Assembly: GCF_009724685.1 (NCBI RefSeq)
Contig: NZ_WMEF01000002.1
Span: forward strand, 1 to 64,000
Length of the DNA: 64,000 nucleotides
Direction of reading: 5' to 3'
DNA from: Lysinibacillus cavernae
GTDB taxonomy: Bacteria; Bacillota; Bacilli; Bacillales_A; Planococcaceae
The notes under the pieces were generated by a model. The model was not told the origin of the DNA. It saw only the letters and a list, made by a program, of their open reading frames with translations, and did no database searches. Positions 1-8,962 of this stretch are shown here, piece after piece. How positions within the stretch are numbered: position 1 is the stretch's first letter; each line of letters opens with the position of its first letter. The translations under genes and the position numbers were made by a program.

Positions 1-473
1 ACGCAACAAGGTGATGGATAGAACAGAGAAAGCGGTGGATAGAATGCGCAAAGTGACGGATAGAGAGAAGAAAGTGGAGGATAGACCGCGCAAAGTGATG
101 GATAGAGAGAAGAAATCGGAGGGTACGCAACAAGGTGATGGATAGAACAGAGAAAGCGGTGGATAGAATGCGCAAAGTGGAGGATAGAGAGTAGAAAGAG
201 GACGATAGACCGCGCAAAGTGATGGATAGAGAGGAGAAATCGGAGGGTACGCAACAAGGTGATGGATAGAGTAGAAAAATCGGTGGATAGACCGCGCAAA
301 GTGGTGGATAGAGAGAAAAAGTGGAGGATAGACCGCGCAAAGTGATGGATAGAGAGGAGAAAAAGGAGGATACGCAACAATATGGTGGTTAGAACAGAAA
401 AAGCGGTGGATAGGCCGCGCAAAGCCGTGGATAGTGAGAAGAAAGAAAAGGATACGCTACAAAACAACGTATA
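1..473 (+). repeat. Tandem repeat array 1 (21-bp module, 124-bp higher-order unit)
   Basis: The region is built from 21-bp modules of the general form GTGNNGGATAGANNNNNNAAA, for example gtggaggatagaccgcgcaa. Several modules make a higher-order unit that begins with acgcaacaag; copies start at about 1, 125, 249 and 372, so the period is 123-124 bp. Copies 1 and 2 are nearly identical and copies 3 and 4 are more diverged. The array probably continues to the left of the window. It is followed by a perfect hairpin at 474-500, so it may lie in the 3' part of an upstream transcript. No start codon with a ribosome site is seen, so I treat it as non-coding. Confidence 0.93.
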
Positions 474-500
474 GAATGCCTGCAATAATAGCAGGCATTC
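474..500 (+). terminator. Perfect hairpin closing array 1
   Basis: The arms gaatgcctgc (474-483) and gcaggcattc (491-500) are perfect complements around a 7-nt loop. The downstream sequence is T-rich only in part (atacattt), so termination efficiency is uncertain. Confidence 0.6.
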
Positions 501-538
501 ATACATTTCCTACTAGACAAATAGAGTTTTAAGGTATA

Positions 539-557
539 TAGTTAGCTAGGCTAACTA
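539..557. promoter_or_regulatory. Probable MarR operator
   Basis: The 19-bp palindrome has arms tagttagc and gctaacta around a 3-nt centre (tag). It overlaps a possible -10 (tatata, 535-540) and lies 20 nt upstream of the MarR start codon. Size and position are those of an autoregulatory MarR-family site; binding itself is inferred. Confidence 0.7.
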
Positions 558-577
558 ATGTAAAAGGAAGTGATAGT

Positions 578-997
578 ATGACGATTGAACAGGAATTTTT
601 TAATCAGTATCGCTTAATGTATAGGCCATTTATCAATCAGTTGAATGTGCAACTTGAACCATATCAGTTATATAGCTCGCAGTGGGCTGTACTTCGTTTG
701 TTGAAGGATAAAGGTCCGCATTCATTTGTAGATATTGCTAATTTCATGTCTATAGAGAAACCAAGTGTAACGAAGCTTGTACATAAACTTGTGGAGCTGG
801 GCTATGTGGAAACGATGGCGGGCAAAGATAAGCGTGAAAAGCTTGTCCATTTATCGACGTATGGAGAAGAGCTTGTGCAGGAAATTAAGGCGCATTTGAG
901 TCCGTTTTTTGAGGAGGCCCTTGCAGGTGTGTCAAAACAGGATATTGAAATTGCGACACAGGTGTTAGCAAGGATTTGTATGAATATTAATCAATAG
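578..997 (+). CDS. MarR family transcriptional regulator
   Basis: The 139-residue protein has the layout of a MarR winged-helix dimer. There is an N-terminal dimerisation helix, a DNA-binding part around residues 40-75 (LLKDKGPHSFVDIANFMS followed by EKPSVTKLVHKLVELGYV) and a wing containing KDKREKLVHL. It probably represses itself and the MFS gene that starts 11 nt after its stop codon, through the palindrome at 539-557. The ligand is unknown. The start ATG follows an aaaggaag ribosome site. Confidence 0.9.
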   Translation: MTIEQEFFNQYRLMYRPFINQLNVQLEPYQLYSSQWAVLRLLKDKGPHSFVDIANFMSIEKPSVTKLVHKLVELGYVETMAGKDKREKLVHLSTYGEELVQEIKAHLSPFFEEALAGVSKQDIEIATQVLARICMNINQ

Positions 998-1008
998 GAG
1001 AGAGAAAT

Positions 1009-2208
1009 GTGGAAATAACCAGAAAGAAACTATGGACAAAGGATTTTTTATTTGTCTCACTCATTAACTTTACGATTACGTTAATCTTTTATTTGTTAAT
1101 GGTTACGATCGCCGCTTATGCTGTGGCGCATTTTAATGCCTCTACAAGTACAGCAGGTCTTGTATCGAGTATTTTTATTATTGGGACACTTTTAGGTCGT
1201 CTTGGTACAGGGCGTATTATTGGGGACTGGGGTAGTAAAAAAACATTATTTTGCGGCTTATTGTTATTTATGCTGTCTACCATGTCTTATTTTGTAGCAG
1301 GTAATTTGCCACTGCTGATGTTGATTCGTTTAGTACAGGGGATTGCCCTTGGGGTGGCAAGTACAGCGACAGGAACAATTATTGCACAAATTTTACCACC
1401 TGAACGGCGTGGTGAAGGGATTGGTTATTATAGCTTAAGTGCGATTTTGGCAACAGCTATTGGGCCATTTGTTGGTATTCTATTGACACAGCTATTTGAA
1501 GATTATCGAATGATCTTTGCAGTAGATTCAGTTTTAGCCATTATTTGCTTTTTTATGTATTTTATCGTGACAGTGCCAGATGCACCGAAGAAAGCGAAGG
1601 ATACAGCAGTGAAGGCTGGCTTTAAGGTGACAAACTTTATTGAGATGCGTGCGGTGCCAATCGCCTTTGTTGCGCTGGTTATTGGTTTTGCTTACTCAGG
1701 CGTTATGTCCTTTATGACGTTTTATGCAAAAGAGCTAAATTTAGTAGCTGCAGGCAGTTATTTCTTTATTATTTATGCGCTTGTTATTTTAGCAACTCGT
1801 CCATTTACAGGGAAATTACTAGATACTAGAGGTGCCAATATCATTATTTATCCTTGTTTAGTGCTTTTTGCTATCGGTATGTATGCCTTTAGCTCAGCGA
1901 CAACGACTATGGCCTTTTTAATTGCTGCGGCATGTATTGGTATTGGTTATGGTAACTTCAATTCAGTTGCACAGGCAGTTGCCATTAAAGTAACACCGAA
2001 TGAGCGTCTGGGGCTTGCGACATCTACTTACTTTATTTTTTATGATTTAGGCTTAGGTGTTGGGCCTTATTTCTTAGGATTATTTGTCCCATCAATGGGC
2101 TACGGCTCGATCTTCTATGCCATGGTATTTGTCATTTTAGTATCGATTGTGCTTTATTACTTCTTACATGGAAAACATGAAAATTTGAAACAAGCAAAAA
2201 TTTCGTAG
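1009..2208 (+). CDS. MFS family transporter
   Basis: The 399-residue protein has about 12 hydrophobic segments. The major facilitator signature lies between segments 2 and 3 (GRLGTGRIIGDWGSKK, about residues 63-78). It is probably a drug or metabolite exporter of the plasma membrane. It starts at GTG 1009, six bases after an aggagag site; the ATG two bases upstream opens only a three-codon frame. It is co-transcribed with the MarR gene, so export of the MarR ligand is likely. The substrate cannot be told from sequence. Confidence 0.9.
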   Translation: MEITRKKLWTKDFLFVSLINFTITLIFYLLMVTIAAYAVAHFNASTSTAGLVSSIFIIGTLLGRLGTGRIIGDWGSKKTLFCGLLLFMLSTMSYFVAGNLPLLMLIRLVQGIALGVASTATGTIIAQILPPERRGEGIGYYSLSAILATAIGPFVGILLTQLFEDYRMIFAVDSVLAIICFFMYFIVTVPDAPKKAKDTAVKAGFKVTNFIEMRAVPIAFVALVIGFAYSGVMSFMTFYAKELNLVAAGSYFFIIYALVILATRPFTGKLLDTRGANIIIYPCLVLFAIGMYAFSSATTTMAFLIAAACIGIGYGNFNSVAQAVAIKVTPNERLGLATSTYFIFYDLGLGVGPYFLGLFVPSMGYGSIFYAMVFVILVSIVLYYFLHGKHENLKQAKIS

Positions 2209-2226
2209 ATTAGAATCATTATATTG

Positions 2227-2248
2227 TAGAAAAAATGTCTTTTTTCTA
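2227..2248 (+). terminator. Weak A/T hairpin after the MFS gene
   Basis: The arms tagaaaaaa and ttttttcta are complementary around tgtc. The stem is nearly all A-T, so it would be a weak terminator. Confidence 0.4.
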
Positions 2249-2315
2249 GTTTGTTGTATAGATGAACTGAAAAATGACGTTTTTTTCTATTAAAAAAAAT
2301 ATATCTTGCAATGGA

Positions 2316-2336
2316 TGATGATAATCATTATCATCA
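2316..2336. promoter_or_regulatory. Fur box upstream of efeOBU
   Basis: The 21-bp palindrome centred on position 2326 contains an exact 7-1-7 Fur site, tgataatcattatca (2319-2333). It sits 35 bp before the efeO start codon. Repression by Fur with iron follows from established knowledge of this motif. Confidence 0.93.
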
Positions 2337-2370
2337 CAATATAAAACAAATGCGGAAGTAGGTACGAAGT

Positions 2371-3231
2371 ATGAAAAACAAATCATTATTGTCGGTTTTA
2401 GTAGCAGGAGGCATTCTAATGGCTGGTTGTGGCAATACAGAAGAAACGAAAAAAGAGGATAAGCCGGCAACAGAACAGGCAACTCAAGAGGTGGATTTAT
2501 CTGCTGAACTATCAGCCTATCAACAATTTGCGCTAGAGCAAATGGATCAATTTTTATTAGACACTGAAAAATTCGTGAACCTATTTAAGGCTGGTGATAT
2601 CGAAGGAGCAAAAGCAGCGTATGCCCCGGCACGTATGTATTTTGAACGCTCAGAGCCAATCGCAGAAAGCTTCGGTGACCTTGACCCACGTATCGATGGA
2701 CGTTTAGCAGATATTCAGGAAGAAGGAAAAGGCGAGGAAGAGTGGTCAGGCTACCATAAGCTTGAGTATGCATTATGGGAAGAAAATACAACAAAAGGTT
2801 ATGAGGCTGTAGCAGATCAACTTCTTGCGGATGCAAAGGAATTACATGCACTTGTACAAACAGTAGAAGTGACACCTGATTTAATGATTACAGGTGCGGT
2901 GGATTTATTAAATGAAGTATCGACTTCTAAAATTACAGGTGAGGAAGAAATTTACTCACACACAGACCTTTATGATTTTAAAGCAAACATTGAAGGCGCA
3001 GAGAAAATCTTTGAAATTTTACGTTCAAAATTAGAGGCGAAAGATCAAGAATTAGTGACAACGCTTGATGAAAAGTTCAAAGCAGTGGACGATTTATTAG
3101 CACAGCACGCAACTGCTGATGGTGGTTATGTATCCTATGAAGAATTAACGGAGGACAATACGAAAGCACTTGCAGCTGCAGTTAATCAGCTTGGAGAACC
3201 ATTAAGTCAAATGGGTATCATTTTGGAGTGA
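2371..3231 (+). CDS. efeO: EfeO/EfeM iron-uptake lipoprotein
   Basis: The 286-residue precursor has a lipoprotein signal with lipobox LMAGC and the lipidated cysteine at residue 20. After a short charged linker comes the EfeM/EfeO-type imelysin domain (EFQQFA-like start, then GxxRxxYxPARxxFERSEPIAESF and the HKLEYALW stretch, which carries the family's HxxE motif). It delivers iron to the EfeU permease at the outer face of the membrane. It is the first gene of efeO-efeB-efeU, corresponding to B. subtilis ywbM-ywbN-ywbL. The Fur box just upstream makes iron repression nearly certain. Confidence 0.95.
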   Translation: MKNKSLLSVLVAGGILMAGCGNTEETKKEDKPATEQATQEVDLSAELSAYQQFALEQMDQFLLDTEKFVNLFKAGDIEGAKAAYAPARMYFERSEPIAESFGDLDPRIDGRLADIQEEGKGEEEWSGYHKLEYALWEENTTKGYEAVADQLLADAKELHALVQTVEVTPDLMITGAVDLLNEVSTSKITGEEEIYSHTDLYDFKANIEGAEKIFEILRSKLEAKDQELVTTLDEKFKAVDDLLAQHATADGGYVSYEELTEDNTKALAAAVNQLGEPLSQMGIILE

Positions 3232-3240
3232 ACATAAAAC

Positions 3241-4500
3241 ATGACAACGTCAAATGATGAAAAATGGATCAATAAAAAAATCTCTAGACGCGATATGTTA
3301 AAGCTGACAAGCATCGGTGTGGCAGGTGTTGCCATCGGTGCCTCTGGCTTGGGTGGTGTCATGAAGGCGATGGGCTACGATGTTTTTGAGACGGTTGCAG
3401 ATAGCACGACAGCAAGCAATAAGGTCAATTTCTATGGCAAACATCAGTCGGGTATTGTGACACCTGTTCAAACGAATATTTATTTTGCTTCTTTGGATGT
3501 GCTAGTGACATCGAAGAAGGAGCTACAAGAGTTGTTCCAGCAATGGACACCTCTTGTTGTGCGTTTAATGAATGGTGAATTAATGGCAGACCTATCGACA
3601 AATACGAGAGTGCCTACTGGTGACACGGGTGAGGCAGAGGGTTTAAATGCAGCCAATTTATCCATCACGTTTGGTGTTGGTCCTTCGCTATTCGATAAAC
3701 TTGGAATGCAGCATGTAAAGCCAGCGGAGCTAAAGGATTTGCCACATTTTCCAAAAGATCAGTTACAGAAGGAATATACAGGTGGTGATCTGTGTATTCA
3801 GGCATGTGCAGATGATCCGCAGGTGGCATTCCATGCAATTCGTAATTTAGTACGAGCTGCATCTGGCAAAGTAGAGATCAAATGGTCACAGGCCGGTTTT
3901 AACTCGTTCCCTGCCGCTGGAGGAACACCGCGAAACCTCTTTGCATTCAAGGACGGTACAGTAAATCCTGCGATTAAAGATGAGAAAGATTTAAACAAAG
4001 TTGTATGGGTAGATAAAGGCTGGTTAAAGGGTGGCTCTTATTTAATTGCACGTAAAGTTCAAATGCATCTTGAAACTTGGGATCGCACATCTTTGAAAGA
4101 TCAAGAGGCTACATTTGGTCGTTACCGTGACAGTGGCGCACCATTTGGTAAAACAAAAGAATTTGATGATTTCGATGTAGAGGCAAAGGATGAGAAGGAT
4201 AATTATATTATGCCTGATACTTCGCATGTTCATTTAGCGCGCAAATCAGGGGCACGTGTTTTACGTCGCTCTTATTCGTATGCATCAGGTGTCATGTCGA
4301 ATACAGGGACCCATGATGCAGGGCTTATCTTTATCTCTTTCCAAAAAGACCCAGAACAATTTACAACCATCCAAAATAGCTTAGGGCGCATGGATAAAAT
4401 GAATGAGTATATTACCCATCGAGGCAGTGCTGTGTTCGCTTGCTTCCCTGGTGTACAAAAGGGGAGTTATTTAGGTGAAGCACTTTTTAACGCGCTGTAG
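3241..4500 (+). CDS. efeB: EfeB Dyp-type peroxidase / deferrochelatase, Tat substrate
   Basis: The 419-residue protein starts with a twin-arginine signal (ISRRDMLKL, residues 14-22, then a hydrophobic stretch), so it is exported folded with haem bound. The Dyp-type peroxidase fold follows. The distal aspartate motif is present as FKDGTVNP, and the histidine-containing HVHLARKSG region fits the haem ligand area. In the EfeUOB system it oxidises ferrous iron or handles haem at the membrane surface. It begins 9 nt after efeO and its last codons overlap the efeU start, which shows co-translation. Confidence 0.95.
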   Translation: MTTSNDEKWINKKISRRDMLKLTSIGVAGVAIGASGLGGVMKAMGYDVFETVADSTTASNKVNFYGKHQSGIVTPVQTNIYFASLDVLVTSKKELQELFQQWTPLVVRLMNGELMADLSTNTRVPTGDTGEAEGLNAANLSITFGVGPSLFDKLGMQHVKPAELKDLPHFPKDQLQKEYTGGDLCIQACADDPQVAFHAIRNLVRAASGKVEIKWSQAGFNSFPAAGGTPRNLFAFKDGTVNPAIKDEKDLNKVVWVDKGWLKGGSYLIARKVQMHLETWDRTSLKDQEATFGRYRDSGAPFGKTKEFDDFDVEAKDEKDNYIMPDTSHVHLARKSGARVLRRSYSYASGVMSNTGTHDAGLIFISFQKDPEQFTTIQNSLGRMDKMNEYITHRGSAVFACFPGVQKGSYLGEALFNAL

Positions 4501-6190
4501 TATAGTGATTGCGCTCATTCTGACTTTAGCTATGCCTGTGCAAGCTGCGCAATCATATAGTCATTTATATATTGCGATTAGTGATGCGCTGATGAATACA
4601 AAGCAGGATAAAGAGGCGGAGGCCAAGCAGGCACTCGAACAATTTGCTACTGACTGGGCGCAGGTTTCATCAGAGCAACAAGAGGCGAAAGCGAAGGTTG
4701 ATGAAATCCTTGTGCAAGCAACCGAAGCAGCGTCAAAAGAAGAACGTTTAGAGGCGCTGTCGGCACTGTCGAATGCATTACGTACATTAGAAAAGCTTGA
4801 AAATCCAGTAGATGAAGCGGCACAACGAGCTGAGTTTGGGCAAAAGTTTAAGCCAATCATGGCAGACTTTGAAAAGGCTTTAGCAAGCGGAGACATTGGG
4901 GCCATTGATGATGCGTACAAAGATTTTAATAGTAAATGGAATAAAAACGAGCGACCTGTACGTGAGCAAAGCATTGCAATGTATGGGCAAATCGAAACAC
5001 AAATGGCGTTTCTTCGTATCTCCATTTCTGCTGAGGAGCCAGATATAGCTCTGATGCAATCTCAATTTGCAGATTTACAACAAACCATTGAAGACTTTGT
5101 GGCTGGTAAAGAAACGGCTGAAGTGGTAGAAGGAGACTATTCGTTAGCTACATTGATTGCTTATATTGATGAGGCGAAGGATTTCATCGATGCTGGTGAT
5201 TATCAGGCAGCATCTGATAAAGTGCGTGAATTTATTACAATATGGCCAAGTGTTGAAATTGAAATTTCAACAAGAAATGGCAGTCTTTATACGAAAATTG
5301 AAAGTGATATGCCGATTATTGCGAGTGATTTATTAAAATCGAACGTAGATAAAGAAGCGATGACAAAGAAATTAGCTACTTTCCGTACAGAAATTGAGCT
5401 GGTTCAAGGTGATTCAGATTATACAATATGGGACGCAGCGTTAATATTACTACGTGAAGGGCTTGAGGCATTACTTATTATTTTAGCCTTAGTGTCATTC
5501 CTTGAAAAATCTGGACAGAAGAACATGCGTAAATGGATTTATGTCGGTGCATTTGTGGGTGTGCTGCTATCTGCCGTTGCAGCGATACTGATGTCGACGA
5601 TTTTGAACTCAGCGACGATTGATACAAATAGAGAATTGATGGAAGGCTATGTAGGTTTACTTGCAGCAGCCATGATGATCGGTGTTGGTATTTGGCTGCA
5701 TAGTAAATCAAGTGTTGTCAGCTGGAATCATTACATTTCAAAACAAATGGGCCATGCCATTTCCAGTGGCTCTATTTTTGCAATGGCAACGATTAGCTTC
5801 TTATCTGTCTTCCGTGAAGGGGCAGAAACACTGGTCTTTTACGCAGGGATTGCACCGAAAATGGAGACTTCGCAATTTGTCCTTGGTATTGTCGTAGCAT
5901 TGCTGATTCTGGCTGTGCTCGCAATCGTGCTATTTAAAGCAAGTGGCAAAATCCCAATCCATAAATTCTTTGCCGTAGCAACAATTTTAATTTACGTATT
6001 AGCCTTTAAGATTATTGGTGTGAGTCTGCATACATTACAGCTCACTAACAATCTGTCCACAACGATTGTTGATGGCTTACCTGTTATTAGTCTGATTGGT
6101 TTCTACCCAACAATGGAAACAATGATAGGTCAAGCAATTCTATTATTTTTAGTAGCAGCTACAATTATCTATAAAAAGAAAAAAGCCTAA
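4475..6190 (+). CDS. efeU: EfeU high-affinity iron permease, FTR1 family, extended N-terminus
   Basis: The 571-residue protein begins at GTG 4475, inside the efeB reading frame, after an aaaagggga ribosome site. It has a signal sequence, an extracytoplasmic helical region of about 300 residues and then the FTR1 permease with seven hydrophobic segments. Both FTR1 iron-binding motifs are visible: REGLE near residue 327 and REGAE near residue 447. The long extracytoplasmic N-terminus is typical of Bacillales EfeU (YwbL). It imports iron together with EfeO and EfeB. Confidence 0.95.
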   Translation: MKHFLTRCSIVIALILTLAMPVQAAQSYSHLYIAISDALMNTKQDKEAEAKQALEQFATDWAQVSSEQQEAKAKVDEILVQATEAASKEERLEALSALSNALRTLEKLENPVDEAAQRAEFGQKFKPIMADFEKALASGDIGAIDDAYKDFNSKWNKNERPVREQSIAMYGQIETQMAFLRISISAEEPDIALMQSQFADLQQTIEDFVAGKETAEVVEGDYSLATLIAYIDEAKDFIDAGDYQAASDKVREFITIWPSVEIEISTRNGSLYTKIESDMPIIASDLLKSNVDKEAMTKKLATFRTEIELVQGDSDYTIWDAALILLREGLEALLIILALVSFLEKSGQKNMRKWIYVGAFVGVLLSAVAAILMSTILNSATIDTNRELMEGYVGLLAAAMMIGVGIWLHSKSSVVSWNHYISKQMGHAISSGSIFAMATISFLSVFREGAETLVFYAGIAPKMETSQFVLGIVVALLILAVLAIVLFKASGKIPIHKFFAVATILIYVLAFKIIGVSLHTLQLTNNLSTTIVDGLPVISLIGFYPTMETMIGQAILLFLVAATIIYKKKKA

Positions 6191-6196
6191 TGAGAA

Positions 6197-6232
6197 GGGT
6201 AGATGAGCGTAAATCGTCATCTACCTTTTTTT
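6197..6232 (+). terminator. Terminator after efeU
   Basis: The arms ggtagatga (6198-6206) and tcatctacc (6217-6225) are followed by seven T. It also covers the 3' end of the convergent gene, so it may act in both directions. Confidence 0.85.
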
Positions 6233-7085
6233 ATTGCCAATGGGCTGGACGTTTTATATAGAAAGGTAATTTCGTGGAACGATCACCCTGTGCGGCATTG
6301 ATTTGCATTTGTGTTAAAAACATACTTGTTGAAAGGTCAGCCCCACGTAAATTGGCATCCCGTAAATCAGCTCCAATGAAATCTACCTCTTGTAAATTAG
6401 CACCTTGTAAGTTGGCCGCAATTAAATAGCCACCTCTTAAATCAGTAGCTCGTAAATCCTTGCCTTTTAAATTTTTGCCCATCCAATCAGCCCCACGCTG
6501 ATTTAATTTTCTGGAAGTATTCTCTTTTCTGCTATGCTGACGTATTTGTTCACTTGTTTTTAGCAGTAATGCATTAACGGGCATACGGATAGCCACTATA
6601 TCCAGTGCTAATAAGGTATCAGCATCTAGTTCTGTTGCCTGTTGAAGTTGCTCCAATTGAGCTCGAAGTTGTTCATAAAGGGTGTTGTCCACCTGATAGG
6701 ATAGAGCCTCAGCTACATAGGCGATCATTTCATAAAGTTGTTCCATGATGGGGAAAACCCGAAACATCTTGTCAGCATGCTCACGAGATTGTCGCCAATC
6801 TTGACCTTGAAATGTCACCTGTGAAACCTGCTGTCCTGCACCTAAGCAATCAAAAACAGTACAGCCTTTAAAGCCAGTATCCCGTAGCTTGCTATGAATG
6901 TGACAGCTATAGTCATCCTTTAAATTTGGACATGGTGTGCCTGCTGGTTTATTGATGGCAAAGTCACTTGAAGCCACAATGTTTAAAGCTGTACAGCATA
7001 AACCAAAACAGCTTTGGCAATTCGCCTGCAAGCTTTCTCGAATTTTTATGTCAACTGATGTATCTCTATTTGTCAGATTAGACAT
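6231..7085 (-). CDS. Pentapeptide-repeat protein with N-terminal cysteine cluster
   Basis: The 284-residue protein has a cysteine-rich N-terminal part (CQSCFGLCC, then CPNL, CHIH, CTVFDC) that resembles YkgJ-type metal or Fe-S binding clusters. A helical middle follows. Near residues 205-270 there are pentapeptide repeats of the A(D/N)Lxx form (LKGKDLRATDLRGGYLIAA and onward), which fold as a right-handed beta helix. Two ATGs are possible, at 7091 and 7085; the gagaggg site is only 2 nt from the first and 8 nt from the second, so 7085 is preferred. The function is not known. Confidence 0.85.
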   Translation of the reverse strand: MSNLTNRDTSVDIKIRESLQANCQSCFGLCCTALNIVASSDFAINKPAGTPCPNLKDDYSCHIHSKLRDTGFKGCTVFDCLGAGQQVSQVTFQGQDWRQSREHADKMFRVFPIMEQLYEMIAYVAEALSYQVDNTLYEQLRAQLEQLQQATELDADTLLALDIVAIRMPVNALLLKTSEQIRQHSRKENTSRKLNQRGADWMGKNLKGKDLRATDLRGGYLIAANLQGANLQEVDFIGADLRDANLRGADLSTSMFLTQMQINAAQGDRSTKLPFYIKRPAHWQ

Positions 7086-7146
7086 CCTCATTTCCCTCTC
7101 TTATCTCATAAACTTAGTTATTATTTTATCACTAACAGGCTAGCAG

Positions 7147-8829
7147 ATGAAATATAGACGAAACTGTATTTTGAAAGATAATAGGGGATATGGTATTCTT
7201 CTTCAAAAGACATTGTATAGAAAAGTGGTGGTTGAACATGGGGTAACTGTCAATGAATTACTACAACTGCCATCCTTTCGAGGGGCAGAGGTGTTAACTG
7301 GTCGAGATAATTTACATCGTACTGTATCTTCTTTATCTGTATTAGAAGTGTCGAATGTTGATTTTTATTCTAAAATTATTAACCGAGTGCAAGAGGAATG
7401 GTATGCAGAAGAGCTGGTCATCAGCTCCTTTTACTCCATCCGAGATAGTGTAAAACAGCAATGTGAAACCATTCAACATTTACATGATTTAGGAGAGCTT
7501 GGTCTTATTTTATATTATGTTGGGATTGTGTTGCCAGATATTCCAGAGGAAGTACTCGCATTAGCAGAGGCACAAGGCTTTATTATCATTTGTATGCCAA
7601 GAAATGACTATTCACTGCGCTATAATGAGGTTATTTATGAGGTAATGGAAGCGATTGTGAGCAATCAAGGTGTCAATGATTATTTTGTCAAGGAGACATT
7701 AGAGAAGGTGTCCTTGCTACCAGAGCATTTAAGAAGTGTTGAAATTACGTTGAAAATGCTCTCAGATCGATTGAAAGCCAATATTCTGCTAACGAATAGC
7801 CATTTCGATATTGTGAATCAAGTTATGTGGCCACGAAATTCATCATTAGATGTTGCGAACGTTATTGAAGAATGCTCGCAAGCCAATTTCCTTCGCGAAA
7901 CAGGCAAGCTAGAGCTACAAAGAAGTGATGTCTCCTGTGTGGTTGACTATAAAAAAGTCCACCAGAAAAATGGAGAGCCCCTCTTTTTATTCTTAATAAA
8001 AGAAAATACAAAACTGCCCGCTAAAACGATTGAAAAAGTAAGTGAGGTTGTGCAAGTAGCCATAAATTTATGGGGAGATAAACATGATGAGGTAAGTGAG
8101 TATGCCTTAGTTAAAGCCATTATCAATGATGAAGGTGAGAAAATGAGAAGATTAGCGAATCTCCTTCATATAGATGTTTCAGCCATTCAAATGATGTGGC
8201 TAGTATACATGCATGATTTAGCGGACGAAAAAAGAATTCGCGATGAATTAGAAGAGCAACTGTCCAAGTATTATCAAACAAGGGTGATACAATGCATTGA
8301 TCATTGTATGATTGTGCTATTAGGGAATTGTCTGTATAAGCACCATGAGTTTGAAATTGCCACTGTATTTAATGAAACTACTAGCTATGATACTCAAATT
8401 GCAGAAATTGTTTATGCACCGAAAATGAAAAACACAAAGGCTGTTCGCCAAATGTATCAATTAGTCAACCAGGTAGACAGCAAAGCCCATACCATTTACC
8501 CGATGAGAAAATTATTTACTGCTGCGGAAGTCCGTTCAATGAAACGAGCAATCGATGTAAGTATGCAGGGCGAAGAGATGATTGAAGAATATTTGGCTGT
8601 GATTGAACCTATTTTGCGTGACCACGATTCATTACAGACGTTGATTACATTTTTATTAGATGCAAATGCTAGTGTTGAGCGCTGCGCAGAGTTACTTTAT
8701 ATTCATAAAAATACAGTGAAATATCGCATCAAAAAAATAAGTGAGCTGATTGGCACGGACGTCACAGTTTACTCAGAATTTTACGATGTGTATATGGCTT
8801 GTATGCTGTATCGATTGATTAATGATTAG
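7147..8829 (+). CDS. PucR family transcriptional activator
   Basis: The protein has up to 560 residues. An N-terminal PucR ligand-sensing domain starts at VTVNELLQLPSFRGAEVLTG, and a C-terminal helix-turn-helix (LYIHKNTVKYRIKKISELIG) ends it. Regulators of this type control purine, hydantoin or other nitrogen catabolism, and this one precedes a permease-DUF917-HyuA operon that it probably controls. The true start is uncertain: ATG 7147 has no clear ribosome site and relatives begin close to the VTVNELL motif, so an internal GTG at 7225 or 7228 is possible. Confidence 0.9.
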   Translation: MKYRRNCILKDNRGYGILLQKTLYRKVVVEHGVTVNELLQLPSFRGAEVLTGRDNLHRTVSSLSVLEVSNVDFYSKIINRVQEEWYAEELVISSFYSIRDSVKQQCETIQHLHDLGELGLILYYVGIVLPDIPEEVLALAEAQGFIIICMPRNDYSLRYNEVIYEVMEAIVSNQGVNDYFVKETLEKVSLLPEHLRSVEITLKMLSDRLKANILLTNSHFDIVNQVMWPRNSSLDVANVIEECSQANFLRETGKLELQRSDVSCVVDYKKVHQKNGEPLFLFLIKENTKLPAKTIEKVSEVVQVAINLWGDKHDEVSEYALVKAIINDEGEKMRRLANLLHIDVSAIQMMWLVYMHDLADEKRIRDELEEQLSKYYQTRVIQCIDHCMIVLLGNCLYKHHEFEIATVFNETTSYDTQIAEIVYAPKMKNTKAVRQMYQLVNQVDSKAHTIYPMRKLFTAAEVRSMKRAIDVSMQGEEMIEEYLAVIEPILRDHDSLQTLITFLLDANASVERCAELLYIHKNTVKYRIKKISELIGTDVTVYSEFYDVYMACMLYRLIND

Positions 8830-8830
8830 A

Positions 8831-8879
8831 ATAATCTGAAATTTTGTCATTTTGAACAAAATTTCAGATTATTTTTTTC
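8831..8879 (+). terminator. Strong terminator after the PucR gene
   Basis: The 17-bp arms ataatctgaaattttgt (8831-8847) and acaaaatttcagattat (8856-8872) are perfect complements and are followed by a T run. The regulator is therefore transcribed apart from the operon downstream. Confidence 0.92.
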
Positions 8880-8962
8880 ATTTACGCAAAAGACTCGAAT
8901 CACGGCATTCTTTTATAATTAAGAACATTAATCAATCACCCAAAGTATAAGGAGGGAGTCAC

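Noticed and set aside
1-473. Array 1 as a CRISPR array
   Set aside because: There are no unique spacers between conserved repeats; the modules are contiguous variants of each other, and no cas genes are present.
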